64,000 bases of DNA from Alphaproteobacteria bacterium (GTDB taxonomy: Bacteria; Pseudomonadota; Alphaproteobacteria; Rhizobiales; Xanthobacteraceae), in the NCBI GenBank assembly GCA_037200445.1, contig JBBCGH010000001.1, forward strand, positions 5,143,162 to 5,207,161, in the 5' to 3' direction. Below the pieces are notes generated by a model that did not search any database, was not told the origin of the DNA, and was given only the letters and a program-made list of their open reading frames with translations. This document shows, piece by piece, positions 1-8,220 of the stretch. How positions within the stretch are numbered: the first letter of the stretch is position 1; each line of letters begins with the position of its first letter. The translations under genes were made by a program, and so were the position numbers.

Positions 1-445
1 CCAGCGCGCGCGCCAGCGCCACACGCTGCTGCTGCCCGCCGGAAAGCTGTCGTGGCAGCCGATCCGCGAGGCCCGACAGCCTGACCATCTGCAAAGCTTC
101 GGCAACGCGCGCCTGGATGGCGCTCCTGGCGACGCCGCGCATCTCCAGTCCGAAGGCGACATTCTCGCCAACCGTTAAATGCGGAAACAGCGCATAGTTC
201 TGGAACACCATGCCGGTGTTGCGGCGCCAGGGCGGCACGGCCGTGACATCGCGCTCGCCGAGGCGCACCTGACCGCTGGTCGGCGTCACGAAGCCCGCGA
301 TCATGCGCAGCGTCGTGGTCTTCCCGCAGCCACTCGGCCCCAGCAGCACGACGAGCTCGCCATCGCGGATGTCGAGAGAAACGTCGTGCACCGCTACGGT
401 CGAGCCGAAATGCTTGACGAGGCGATCGATCTGAAGCTGTGCCAT
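1..445 (-). CDS. ABC transporter ATP-binding protein, PotA/FbpC type (3' end cut by window edge)
   Basis: Cytoplasmic ATPase that powers an importer of the spermidine/putrescine, iron(III) or thiosulfate type. The 148 visible residues start MAQLQIDRLV and carry a Walker A motif (GPSGCGKTT, about residues 36-44), a Q-loop segment (MVFQNYALFPHL) and the ABC signature LSGGQQQRVALARAL at the window edge. The Walker B and the C-terminal regulatory domain lie beyond position 1. The start codon follows the stop of the permease gene by 3 bp, so the two are surely co-transcribed. The substrate cannot be told from the ATPase. A binding protein and a second permease may lie further downstream, outside the window. 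Confidence 0.9.
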   Translation of the reverse strand, partial: MAQLQIDRLVKHFGSTVAVHDVSLDIRDGELVVLLGPSGCGKTTTLRMIAGFVTPTSGQVRLGERDVTAVPPWRRNTGMVFQNYALFPHLTVGENVAFGLEMRGVARSAIQARVAEALQMVRLSGLADRLPRQLSGGQQQRVALARAL

Positions 446-448
446 GAC

Positions 449-1264
449 TTATACGATCCTCGACAGCTTGACGAAGCGATCGGTCACGAACATCGCCGCG
501 CCGATCAGCAGGACCTGCAAGAGAGAGACGGCGGCAATCGTCGGATCAATGCGGTATTCGAGGTACTGCAGGATCGCGATCGGCAGCGTCGTGCGGCCTG
601 CGCCGACCAGAAACATCGACATCTCGAGATTGCCGAACGAGACGACAAATCCGAGCAGCGCGGCGGCCACGATGCCCGGCCGGATCATCGGCAGGGTGAC
701 TCGAAAGAACGTTGTCCGCGGCGTGGCGCCGAGGTTCTGTGCGGCTTCCTCGATGCTGCGATCAAACCCGGCGAGGCTGGCCGTCACGAGGCGTACGCTC
801 CAGGGAATGACGATCAGGATGTGTCCGGCGACAAGGCCGGCTGTCGAGCCGATCACGGGGAGCGAGGTCAGGATCGTTGCCTCGACGTGGAGCAGATAGA
901 GCGCAGTACCGAGCACAATCCCCGGAACGAGGATCGGCAGGAGCAGCAGGCTGGCGAGTGCCTCGCGCGCGGCGAACCGATAGCGGGCGAGGCACAGCGC
1001 GGCCGGCACACCGATGGCAAGACCGAACAGCATCGCGATGACCGCGACCTGCAGGCTGAGCCAGAAGCCATCGACGAATTTGGGGTTCTCGGGAATCGTG
1101 AAGAACCATTTCAGGCTATAGCCTTGGGGCGGAAATGCCGGGATTGGCTGTTGGAAAAATGCCAGCCACGACACAAACACCAGGGGCAGCAGGATGAGCG
1201 CGAACGTCACCGCGGCGCCGGCCGTCAAAGCCCAGCTTCCGAGCGCCTGTCTGTCGACGGCCAT
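449..1264 (-). CDS. ABC transporter permease, PotC-like
   Basis: Inner-membrane permease of 271 residues, the usual size for PotC/FbpB-half type proteins. It has about six hydrophobic segments and the cytoplasmic EAA loop (EEAAQNLGATP, in the C-terminal half) that docks onto the ATPase. It starts MAVDRQALGS; its ATG shares one base with the TGA of the upstream GAF gene, which points to translational coupling. It pairs with the ATPase gene 3 bp downstream. Only one permease is visible, whereas this family normally uses two, so the partner is outside the window or the protein works as a homodimer. Substrate unknown. Confidence 0.88.
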   Translation of the reverse strand: MAVDRQALGSWALTAGAAVTFALILLPLVFVSWLAFFQQPIPAFPPQGYSLKWFFTIPENPKFVDGFWLSLQVAVIAMLFGLAIGVPAALCLARYRFAAREALASLLLLPILVPGIVLGTALYLLHVEATILTSLPVIGSTAGLVAGHILIVIPWSVRLVTASLAGFDRSIEEAAQNLGATPRTTFFRVTLPMIRPGIVAAALLGFVVSFGNLEMSMFLVGAGRTTLPIAILQYLEYRIDPTIAAVSLLQVLLIGAAMFVTDRFVKLSRIV

Positions 1265-1761
1265 CAGCGCCCTGCCCGCTCAAGCAACAGCGGCACGAGC
1301 AGCGCGGCGAGAATCCGGCCCGGCGCGATCATTTCGGATGTGAAGTGCTCCGCCTCATGGGACAGGTTCATCGTGCCCAGCACGCGTCCGCGGAAGCGGA
1401 TCGGAATATTCATGATCGCGCTGATGCCAAGGTCAGAGAGCAGCGCGTGATCGCTGAATGCCGCGCGGACACCATCCGCGTCGGCCGCGATGAAGACTTC
1501 GCCGCGATCGAGCACAGCGTCCCCCCACGGCGTGCCCTGCTTCGGCTTGCGGCCACCCAGCGGGTAGGCCGACGCATTGCTGCTGTAGAGCCGTTCCACC
1601 TCGACGGTTTCCGGCAGATAGCGCATCACCGTGAACAGGCGATGCCCGATCGTGCGCTGCGCCAGCTCGTCGACGATGGCATAGACCACGCGCGCCTCCG
1701 CGGATGACGCGGCAATCTCCATCGCGTGCGCAATGTCGTCGGGAGTGAGGGTGGTCTTCAT
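1264..1761 (-). CDS. GAF domain-containing protein
   Basis: Cytoplasmic protein of 165 residues made almost entirely of one GAF-like sensory domain: an N-terminal helix, a beta-rich core (RLFTVMRYLP, EVERLYSSN), and the typical end VLGTMNLSHEAEHFT. No output domain is attached. I chose the ATG at 1761 (MKTTLTPDDI) over an upstream start because it begins at the conserved helix. It sits between the LIV importer genes and the PotC-like permease and is probably part of the same transcript. GAF domains of this size bind small ligands; a role in sensing the transported compound is an inference from position only. Confidence 0.75.
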   Translation of the reverse strand: MKTTLTPDDIAHAMEIAASSAEARVVYAIVDELAQRTIGHRLFTVMRYLPETVEVERLYSSNASAYPLGGRKPKQGTPWGDAVLDRGEVFIAADADGVRAAFSDHALLSDLGISAIMNIPIRFRGRVLGTMNLSHEAEHFTSEMIAPGRILAALLVPLLLERAGR

Positions 1762-1780
1762 CGCCTGCCTGCGCCCCAAA

Positions 1781-2719
1781 TCAGACCCGCACGCGTTCGG
1801 CTTGCGCTTCGACTTCGGGGACGACCGGGTGCGAGCGCGCCTCAGGCAGGATTCCTTGCGAGCGGAAGCGCAGAATCACGATCAACGATACGCTGATCAG
1901 GAACTCGCGCAGCGCCGCCCCTTGCACCGCCGAGAGCCCCGGAATCAGCGGCGTTATGAAGCGCGTCGATTCAAGAAACGTGACAACGACGATCGCGCCG
2001 ACGACCGCGCCCCAGGTGTTGCCGACACCGCCGACGAGCAGTGCGAGCTTGATATAGAGCGTCAACAGCGGAACGAAGATGTCCGGTGCGATGAATGACG
2101 TGTAGTGGCCATAGAGCGCGCCGGCGAGCCCAAGCGCCGCGCTGCCGAACGCGAACGCCTTGATCTTGAACAGGAGGACGTGTTTGCCGGCGACGGCTGC
2201 GACTTGCTCGTCCTCCCGAATCGCACGCAGCACGCGGGCGAAAGGCGAATGACTCAGGCGATCGATCAGCACAAAGAGCACCGTCACCAGCGCGGCAACC
2301 AGGCACAGATAGAACAGGTTGAATTGAACCGGCGTCAGATCGGCGCCGAACGGCCGCGCAATGCCGGACAAGCCGTCCGTTCCATTGGTGAGCGAGATCT
2401 CGTTGCTGGCCGCAATGCGGACCGTCTCGGCAAAGCCGAGCGTCACGATCGCGAGATAGTCGCCCTTGAGCCGCACCGTCACGAGCGCGACGATCGCGCC
2501 AACCGCCGCAGCGACGCCAGTGCCTGCCAGAATTCCGGCCGCGATCGGGAGTTGAAGCTTGATCGTCAGGAGTGCCGACACATAGGCGCCGACGGCAAAG
2601 AATCCGACGAGCCCGAGATTGATGAGGCCGGCCATGCCCCAGATGACATTCAGGCCGAGCGCCATCAAGGCAAAGATACCGGCCGAGACCCCCATGGCGA
2701 CGAGGTAGTTTTCCATCAC
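1781..2719 (-). CDS. livM: Branched-chain amino acid-type ABC permease LivM
   Basis: Inner-membrane permease of 312 residues and about nine hydrophobic segments. The conserved family stretch RLKGDYLAIVTLGFAE lies in the middle, followed by RAIREDE of the cytoplasmic loop. It ends with an Arg/Glu-rich cytoplasmic tail. Its start overlaps the stop of livH by 4 bp. With LivH it forms the membrane channel of a HAAT-family importer. HAAT systems carry amino acids but also amides, urea, aromatic acids and dicarboxylates, so the gene name marks the family rather than the substrate. Confidence 0.92.
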   Translation of the reverse strand: MMENYLVAMGVSAGIFALMALGLNVIWGMAGLINLGLVGFFAVGAYVSALLTIKLQLPIAAGILAGTGVAAAVGAIVALVTVRLKGDYLAIVTLGFAETVRIAASNEISLTNGTDGLSGIARPFGADLTPVQFNLFYLCLVAALVTVLFVLIDRLSHSPFARVLRAIREDEQVAAVAGKHVLLFKIKAFAFGSAALGLAGALYGHYTSFIAPDIFVPLLTLYIKLALLVGGVGNTWGAVVGAIVVVTFLESTRFITPLIPGLSAVQGAALREFLISVSLIVILRFRSQGILPEARSHPVVPEVEAQAERVRV

Positions 2720-3582
2720 AGCGCTCGCTGGCCGAGGATGCCGCGCGGGCGGAAGATCAAGACAAGAAGAATGGTGAAAAAACCAACGGCGCTGCGATAG
2801 TTGGGCGACAGGAACAAGAGGCTCAGTTCCTCACCCACGCCAACGGTCAGCGCACCCACCACCGCCCCTGGAATGCTGCCGAGCCCGCCGACCACGGCGG
2901 CCGCGAAGATCGACAGCATCGACCGAAAGCCGGTCAGCGGATCGATCGTGGTGTCCAGTCCGATCAGCATGCCGCCGAGCCCGGCAAGCCCCATGCCGAC
3001 GAATGACACGATGCGCGCCACCATTTCGGCATTGATCCCCTTGATGTTGGCGAGCATCGGGTTGTCGGCCACTGCACGCATGGCCTTGCCGGTCCGCGTC
3101 AGCGTGAGGAAGAGGAAAACCGCCGCCATCACGGCGACGGCTATCGCGAGATTCTCGACCTGTTGCGGTCCTATCCGGATGCCCTCGAAGCGCCAGTCGC
3201 GCTGGATCGGCAGATCGTAGCCGCGCAGCTCGTTGCCGAAGATGAAGCGGACGACATTTTCCAGCGCGATGGTCAGCGCGATGGAGCCGATCGCCGTGGT
3301 GATGAAGCCGGCGGCGCGAAACGGCTTGAGGACAAACTCGTCGGTTACCAGCCCGGCGATTGCCGCCGCCAGGAAGGCAAATGCGAGCGCGGGAACAAGG
3401 GGCAGGCCGAAGTTCACATTCGCGACCAGCCCCGCGAAGGCGCCGATGGTGGCGTGCGAAGCGAGCGCAAAATTCGCGAAGCGAAGCACTGCGAAGATCG
3501 CGGTCAATCCGATGGCCGGCACTGCCAGAATGGTGCCGGCCATGATGCCATTGATGATGAGTTGCAGGACCTCGGTGACCAC
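2716..3582 (-). CDS. livH: Branched-chain amino acid-type ABC permease LivH
   Basis: Inner-membrane permease of 288 residues. It starts MVTEVLQLIINGIMAG and shows the family pattern (AIGLTAIFAVLRFANFA near the N-terminus, AVADNPMLANIKGI in the EAA-like loop, VVGGLGSIPGAVVGAL towards the end, closing LIFRPRGILG). It lies 9 bp downstream of the binding-protein gene and overlaps livM by 4 bp. It is the partner channel subunit of LivM. Substrate unknown from sequence. Confidence 0.92.
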   Translation of the reverse strand: MVTEVLQLIINGIMAGTILAVPAIGLTAIFAVLRFANFALASHATIGAFAGLVANVNFGLPLVPALAFAFLAAAIAGLVTDEFVLKPFRAAGFITTAIGSIALTIALENVVRFIFGNELRGYDLPIQRDWRFEGIRIGPQQVENLAIAVAVMAAVFLFLTLTRTGKAMRAVADNPMLANIKGINAEMVARIVSFVGMGLAGLGGMLIGLDTTIDPLTGFRSMLSIFAAAVVGGLGSIPGAVVGALTVGVGEELSLLFLSPNYRSAVGFFTILLVLIFRPRGILGQRAL

Positions 3583-3591
3583 GGCGCGGCT

Positions 3592-4797
3592 TTAAGCGAT
3601 CTTGAGGAACTTGAACTTGGCCGCGGCGACCCGCTGGTAGCGGAACTTGCAGTCGATGATGTCGCCAATGTCGGTGAAATCGCACGGGCCGCTCGCGCCC
3701 TCGTAGTTGATCTCCTTGCCTTCCGCGAGCGCCTTCAATCCGTCGACGGCCGTGTAAACCTTCATGCCGGAGCCTTGCGAAATCTTGCGCACGTTTTCGC
3801 GCAACGCCGTTCCGGTCGCTTCCTTCGCCTTGGCGATGGTGAGGCACACAAGGCTGATCCAGTCGGTCGCCTGCGTTTCGTAGGAGTCCGGGTCGTCGAT
3901 GCCGAGCCGCTTGACGGCGCGCGCGAAGGCCGGCGAGTCGACGTCGGCCGAGGGCTGGGTCGTGTAGGCGCCCTCGGTCACTTCCGGCGGCAGCGACTCG
4001 AGCACCTTGCTGGTCAGCGCATAGGACTGCGTCAGGCGGCCGCCGTCGAACCCAGCGCGGTAGAGATCGCGCATCATCACTGTCACATCCGGCGCGTAGC
4101 CGTTCAGATAGAGAAAGTCGGGCTTGGCGCGCAGCGCCTGATCGATTTCGGACCGATACGTCGTCTTGTCCTTTTCGTAGATGAGCGAGCCGATCAGCTC
4201 GGAGCCCTTCTGCGGCAGCACTTCGGCGAGCCGCTTCTGCGTCGGCACCGAGAACGGCGCCTGAATCGAAAGACAGAACACGCGCTTCGCGCCGATCGAG
4301 GCCATGAACTCCGCGTGCTTGGCCGCCTGCAAATGATTGTTCGGCTGTGTGCGGATCAGATAACCCTGATGCGGCAGCAGCGTGATCGAATCCGCGCCCG
4401 ACACGGTGGTGAGGAACGTCTTGCTTTCCCAGCACACCGGCGCGACCGCGGAGGTCACCGCCGAAGCCCAGGTGCCCATGATCACCGGCACCTTGGAGAC
4501 GTCGATCAGCTTGCGCGCGGCGCGCACGGCGGCTTCGGGGTTGGTCTGATCGTCCTCGACGATGAGCGAGATTTGGCGCCCGAGCAGACCGCCTGCCTCG
4601 TTCACTTCCGCCGCGACCGCCTGCATGGCCTTGAGCATGCGCGGCCCGTCGAAGCCCCCTGCCCCCGTCAGCGGCGTCAGCACGCCGAGTTGCAGTGTGC
4701 CCGACTGCGCGCGGACAATGGCGGGAGCGGCGACCGAGCCTGCGACTGCCGCAATGCCTTGCAGCGCCCGTCGCCGTGAAATGGTGTTGCCTGACAT
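3592..4797 (-). CDS. livK: LIV-type periplasmic substrate-binding protein
   Basis: Exported binding protein of 401 residues, Peripla_BP_6 family. The N-terminus has a twin-arginine-like signal (ISRRRALQG then a hydrophobic stretch and APAIVRAQ), followed by LGVLTPLTGAGG, the usual first strand of this fold. A strong ribosome site (GGGAGG, 6 bp upstream) supports the ATG at 4797. It lies between livF and livH in one transcript. The protein delivers the ligand to the LivHM channel. The divergent gamma-glutamyltransferase gene hints at amino acid or peptide-derived ligands, but that is inference. Confidence 0.92.
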   Translation of the reverse strand: MSGNTISRRRALQGIAAVAGSVAAPAIVRAQSGTLQLGVLTPLTGAGGFDGPRMLKAMQAVAAEVNEAGGLLGRQISLIVEDDQTNPEAAVRAARKLIDVSKVPVIMGTWASAVTSAVAPVCWESKTFLTTVSGADSITLLPHQGYLIRTQPNNHLQAAKHAEFMASIGAKRVFCLSIQAPFSVPTQKRLAEVLPQKGSELIGSLIYEKDKTTYRSEIDQALRAKPDFLYLNGYAPDVTVMMRDLYRAGFDGGRLTQSYALTSKVLESLPPEVTEGAYTTQPSADVDSPAFARAVKRLGIDDPDSYETQATDWISLVCLTIAKAKEATGTALRENVRKISQGSGMKVYTAVDGLKALAEGKEINYEGASGPCDFTDIGDIIDCKFRYQRVAAAKFKFLKIA

Positions 4798-4818
4798 GTT
4801 TTCCTCCCTGAGAAACCG

Positions 4819-5538
4819 TTAGACCGTGCCGCCAACGCCAAGAAAGGGCCGCTTGATGTCGCTGTCGGCCGCAAGCTCGCGCGCCGGGCCGGTGCGGCTG
4901 TTGCGGCCGTCAACGACCACATAGGCGCGATCCGCGATGGCGAGCGCCTCGCTCGCGTTCTGCTCCACCAGGGCAATCGCCAGGCCATCGCGGTTGATGT
5001 CGCGGATGCTTTCGAACAGCGATTCCGCCGCCATGGGCGAAAGTCCTGCGGAAGGTTCGTCGAGCAGCAGCACACTCGGCTGCACCATGAGCGCCATCGC
5101 CATGGCAAGAATCTGCCGCTCGCCGCCGGAGAGCGTACGCGCCGCATGCGTGCGCTTGCGCGCCAGCATCGGAAACCGCTCCATCACTTCCGCGATGCGT
5201 GCCTTCGTTCGCGATTCATCCACATAGCCGCCCATTTCGAGATTCTCGCGTACCGACATGGTCGGAAAAACATTGTGCTCCTGCGGCACATAGGCAACGC
5301 CAAGCCGCGTGATCTCGCGCGGCTCAAGGCCGGCGAGCGAATGGCCGCGCAGCGTGATCGAGCCCTGCGAGGGGTGCAGCAATCCGGCGATCGCCTTGAG
5401 CAATGTAGATTTCCCGGCGCCGTTCGGCCCGATGATGCAGACGATCTCGCGATCGTCGACCGCAAAATCCAGCCCTTTGAGAATCTCGTCCGCCGCCGTG
5501 TAGCCGGCAACGACACCGGCGGCGTTCAGGAGGCCCAT
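4819..5538 (-). CDS. livF: LIV-type ABC ATPase LivF
   Basis: Cytoplasmic ATPase of 239 residues, normal for LivF. It has Walker A (GPNGAGKST), the LivF-typical YVPQEHNVFPTMSVRENLEMG, the signature LSGGERQILAMAMALM and Walker B (LLLDEPSAGLSP). The ATG at 5538 is chosen because it begins the family core and overlaps the livG stop by 13 bp, a common arrangement. The longer open frame upstream of it is livG read in another frame. It energises import together with LivG. Confidence 0.92.
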   Translation of the reverse strand: MGLLNAAGVVAGYTAADEILKGLDFAVDDREIVCIIGPNGAGKSTLLKAIAGLLHPSQGSITLRGHSLAGLEPREITRLGVAYVPQEHNVFPTMSVRENLEMGGYVDESRTKARIAEVMERFPMLARKRTHAARTLSGGERQILAMAMALMVQPSVLLLDEPSAGLSPMAAESLFESIRDINRDGLAIALVEQNASEALAIADRAYVVVDGRNSRTGPARELAADSDIKRPFLGVGGTV

Positions 5539-6296
5539 CGTCGCCGCCCCATATAGGCTTCCTGCACCAGTGGATTGGCGGCGAGTTCGGCGAACCGTCC
5601 CTCGACCAGGCGGCGCCCCTCCGCCAGGACCACGACATGGTCGCACAGCCGCGAGATCGCATCCATCTGGTGTTCGATCAGCAGGATCGTCACCCCCTCG
5701 GCAACAAGGCTACGCAGATGCTCCCCGATTTCGTTGGCGAGCGTCGGGTTGACGCCCGCAACCGGCTCGTCGAGCAGCAGCATCCGCGGTTCAGCCATCA
5801 GGGCGCGGCCGATCTCGAGCAGTTTTTTCTGTCCGCCGGACAGGGCGGCTGCGGGCGTATGGAGTACGCGCTTGAGGTTAAGTCGTTCTGCAATCGCGCG
5901 TGCACGCTCGTCCAGGATAGCCTCGCGCGCGAGCATGGCCTGCGTGCGCATGAGCGCGGTGCCCAGCGACTCGCCCGGCTGGCGCGCGCCATAAAGCAAC
6001 AGGTTCTCGAGCACCGAGAGACGCGGGATGCCGCGTGCGATCTGGAATGTCCGAACGAGCCCGACTTCGCTGATCCGGTTAGGCCTCCAGCGGGTGACCT
6101 CATGGCCATCGAAAACGATGCGGCCCGAGTCGGCCGGCACGAGCCCGGAGATGCAGTTGAACAGCGTGGTCTTGCCCGCGCCGTTGGGGCCGATCAGGCC
6201 GGTAATGCGGCGCGGCTCGACTTCGAGGTCGACGCCGTAGAGCGCCTGCACACCGTAGAAGCTGCGTGCGACCTGATGACAACTGAGGAGGGCCAT
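5526..6296 (-). CDS. livG: LIV-type ABC ATPase LivG
   Basis: Cytoplasmic ATPase of 256 residues. It has Walker A (GPNGAGKTTLFN), the LivG-type motif LVRTFQIARGIP, the signature ALSGGQKKLLEIGRALM and Walker B (MLLLDEPVAGVNP). The start is set at ATG 6296 (MALLSCHQVARSFYG), where the family begins; the open frame extends upstream without homology. It is the first gene of the minus-strand run that ends at the window edge. The promoter should lie in the 158 bp shared with the divergent gamma-glutamyltransferase gene. Confidence 0.92.
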   Translation of the reverse strand: MALLSCHQVARSFYGVQALYGVDLEVEPRRITGLIGPNGAGKTTLFNCISGLVPADSGRIVFDGHEVTRWRPNRISEVGLVRTFQIARGIPRLSVLENLLLYGARQPGESLGTALMRTQAMLAREAILDERARAIAERLNLKRVLHTPAAALSGGQKKLLEIGRALMAEPRMLLLDEPVAGVNPTLANEIGEHLRSLVAEGVTILLIEHQMDAISRLCDHVVVLAEGRRLVEGRFAELAANPLVQEAYMGRRRWAS

Positions 6297-6378
6297 GGAG
6301 CCGTTCCGGAAGGCAACTCCTGATGATGATACGCCCGCGGCCCGGCGTCCATCCAAACGAAGGCGGCGCCCAGTGTCG

Positions 6379-6399
6379 TTGCACCGCGTTTCCGTGCAA
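6379..6399. promoter_or_regulatory. Inverted repeat between livG and the GGT gene
   Basis: TTGCAC, 9 bp, GTGCAA: a perfect 6-bp dyad in the 158-bp divergent intergenic region. A dimeric regulator acting on both directions would fit, but no regulator gene is adjacent and the arms are short, so this is only a candidate operator. Confidence 0.3.
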
Positions 6400-6454
6400 T
6401 CGACCGTTGCGCGTCCCGCACTGGTGGCGGACATGCAGGTCGGGCACAGTTCGC

Positions 6455-8080
6455 ATGCATTTCGGGGATTGCATCATCATGACCCAGGCGATGGTTTGCG
6501 CTGCGCAGCCGGAGGCGGTTGAGGCGGGAGCGGAAGTGCTGGCCGCCGGCGGCAATGCGGTGGACGCCGCTGTCGCAACCGCGCTCACCCAGACGGCGGT
6601 CGACCCGCAAATGTGCGGGATCGCCGGCTTCGGCTCGATGCACATCTACAAGCCTGGCGCGGAGCACGTCTGTCTCGACTTCTACGGCCGCGCGCCACTT
6701 GCCGCCACGCCCGACATGTGGCTCGACCGCCTTGTCGCCGAGACCGAGGATGGTTTTGGATTCATCCTGAAGAACCGCGAGAACGAGCTCGGCTACGGCG
6801 CCATCGCGACGCCGATGACGCTGAAGGGCCTTGCAGCCGCGCTCGACAAATTCGGTACGCGCAAGCTCTCCGACCTTCTCGCGCCGGCGATCCACTACGC
6901 CGAGGCGGGGTTCATGGTGCGCCCGCACGTCGCCGCTTACTGGAATCAGGTGCCGACCGAGGGCCGCGCGCCGCATGGCGAATTTTTGACTCACCTTGCT
7001 CCGACCCGGAAGATTTATGCGAAGCCCAACGGCCGGCTGCACGCCGTCGGCGACACGCTGGTCAACCGCGACATGGGTTCGACGCTGCGGCGTATCGCGT
7101 CCGCGGGCGTGGAGGATTTCTATGGCGGTGAAATCGCCGGAAAGATCATCGCCGACATGAAGGCGAACGGCGGCCTTCTCGCCGCAGCGGACCTCGCGGC
7201 CTGCAAGATAGAAGAGGGAATGCCATTGTGGGGCAGCTATCGCGGGCTGAAGATCGCCACCAACCCGCCGCCGGGTGGCGGGCTGATGCTGCTCGAGATG
7301 CTGAACATCCTCGAGCATTTCGACCTGGCCGCGCTCGGGCACAATTCGCCCGCCTACATCGCGACCGTCGCTGAGGCGATGAAGATCGGCGCGGTCGACC
7401 GCGACCAGAATCTGGGCGATCCGCGCTTCGTGACCGTGCCGGTCGAGCGGCTCCTGTCGAAGGACCACGCCGCCGCAATGGCGGCGCGCATCAAGCGCGG
7501 CGAGAGAACCCATGTGCCGCGGCTTGGTGCGAAGGAGGCTTCGGACACGACGCATGTGTGCGTCGTCGACCGCGGCGGGATGTGTGTCTCCCTCACCCAC
7601 ACCCTCGGCACGCCGTCCGGCGTGGTCACGGACGGTCTTGGCTTCATGTACAACGGCGCGATGGGTGCCTTCGACCCGCGGCCTGGCCGGTCGGGCTCGA
7701 TCGCGCCGGGCAAGGCGCGCGCATCGTCGATGGCGCCGAGCATCGTGTTCAAGGATGGCCGTCCGTTCTTCGTCGTCGGCGCGCCGGGGGGGACCTACAT
7801 CACGCCGGGAATCCTGCAGGCGATCCTCAACGTGGTCGATTTCGGCATGAGCGCGATCGAGGCCATCTCGGCGCCGCGCTTCTGCGCCACCTCGGATACG
7901 ATCTGGCTGACGAACCGCATCCTGCGCGCGGCGGAGCGCGATCTCATCGGCCGCGGCTATCCGGTCAAACGCTCCGCGCAGACGTACTATTTCGCGGGTG
8001 TGCACGGCATCCGGATTGTCGATGGAAGCTGCGACGGTGCCGCCGATCCCGGTCGCGACGGCATGGCATTGGCCGTGTAG
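6455..8080 (+). CDS. Gamma-glutamyltransferase family protein (Ntn hydrolase)
   Basis: GGT-family enzyme of about 541 residues. The N-terminal large-subunit motif is EVLAAGGNAVDAAVA, and the autoprocessing site is the D-T-T-H sequence at about residues 364-367, where Thr365 should become the N-terminal nucleophile of the small subunit. The downstream APGKARASSMAPSIV and GAPGGTYITPGI segments are also family hallmarks. There is no signal peptide, so it should be cytoplasmic, unlike classical periplasmic GGT. ATG 6455 and ATG 6479 are both possible starts; neither has a strong ribosome site. It is divergent from a LIV importer. Members of this subfamily also include acylases, so the substrate is open. 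Confidence 0.88.
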   Translation: MHFGDCIIMTQAMVCAAQPEAVEAGAEVLAAGGNAVDAAVATALTQTAVDPQMCGIAGFGSMHIYKPGAEHVCLDFYGRAPLAATPDMWLDRLVAETEDGFGFILKNRENELGYGAIATPMTLKGLAAALDKFGTRKLSDLLAPAIHYAEAGFMVRPHVAAYWNQVPTEGRAPHGEFLTHLAPTRKIYAKPNGRLHAVGDTLVNRDMGSTLRRIASAGVEDFYGGEIAGKIIADMKANGGLLAAADLAACKIEEGMPLWGSYRGLKIATNPPPGGGLMLLEMLNILEHFDLAALGHNSPAYIATVAEAMKIGAVDRDQNLGDPRFVTVPVERLLSKDHAAAMAARIKRGERTHVPRLGAKEASDTTHVCVVDRGGMCVSLTHTLGTPSGVVTDGLGFMYNGAMGAFDPRPGRSGSIAPGKARASSMAPSIVFKDGRPFFVVGAPGGTYITPGILQAILNVVDFGMSAIEAISAPRFCATSDTIWLTNRILRAAERDLIGRGYPVKRSAQTYYFAGVHGIRIVDGSCDGAADPGRDGMALAV

Positions 8081-8083
8081 CGC

Positions 8084-8206
8084 CTAAAGCCGGACGCCCG
8101 TCGTCGAGTAGGCTTGGTCCGATTCCTTCTGGACGCTGTTCAGCGCGAAGCCCGCGATCGTCGCGATCACGACGGCCGCGACGCAGGCAAGCAGAAAGCT
8201 TTTCAT
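8084..8206 (-). CDS. Small single-pass membrane protein behind the FDH gamma gene (40 aa)
   Basis: A 40-codon gene starting MKSFLLACVAAVVIAT and ending ESDQAYSTTGVRL. A purine-rich ribosome site (GGGGAACGGGAC) directly precedes its ATG, and it starts 14 bp after the FDH gamma stop. The N-terminal two-thirds is one hydrophobic segment; the tail is polar. It stops 3 bp from the convergent GGT gene. It is probably the last gene of the FDH operon and may be a small accessory subunit that stabilises the membrane anchor. I recall similar tiny proteins beside rhizobial FDH genes but cannot verify that here; function unproven. Confidence 0.72.
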   Translation of the reverse strand: MKSFLLACVAAVVIATIAGFALNSVQKESDQAYSTTGVRL

Positions 8207-8220
8207 GTCCCGTTCCCCGT

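Noticed and set aside
1112-1124. AGGCTATAGCCT, similar to the FDH/tup dyad
   Set aside because: It lies inside the permease coding sequence and has the arms directly abutting in reversed order, so it is most likely chance.
179-1450. Long open frame antisense to the PotC-like permease and GAF genes
   Set aside because: Composition and lack of any family resemblance mark it as a GC-rich shadow of the real minus-strand genes.
2831-4435. 534-codon minus-strand frame across livH and livK
   Set aside because: Arg/Gly/Ala/His-rich shadow in another frame of two clear genes on the same strand.
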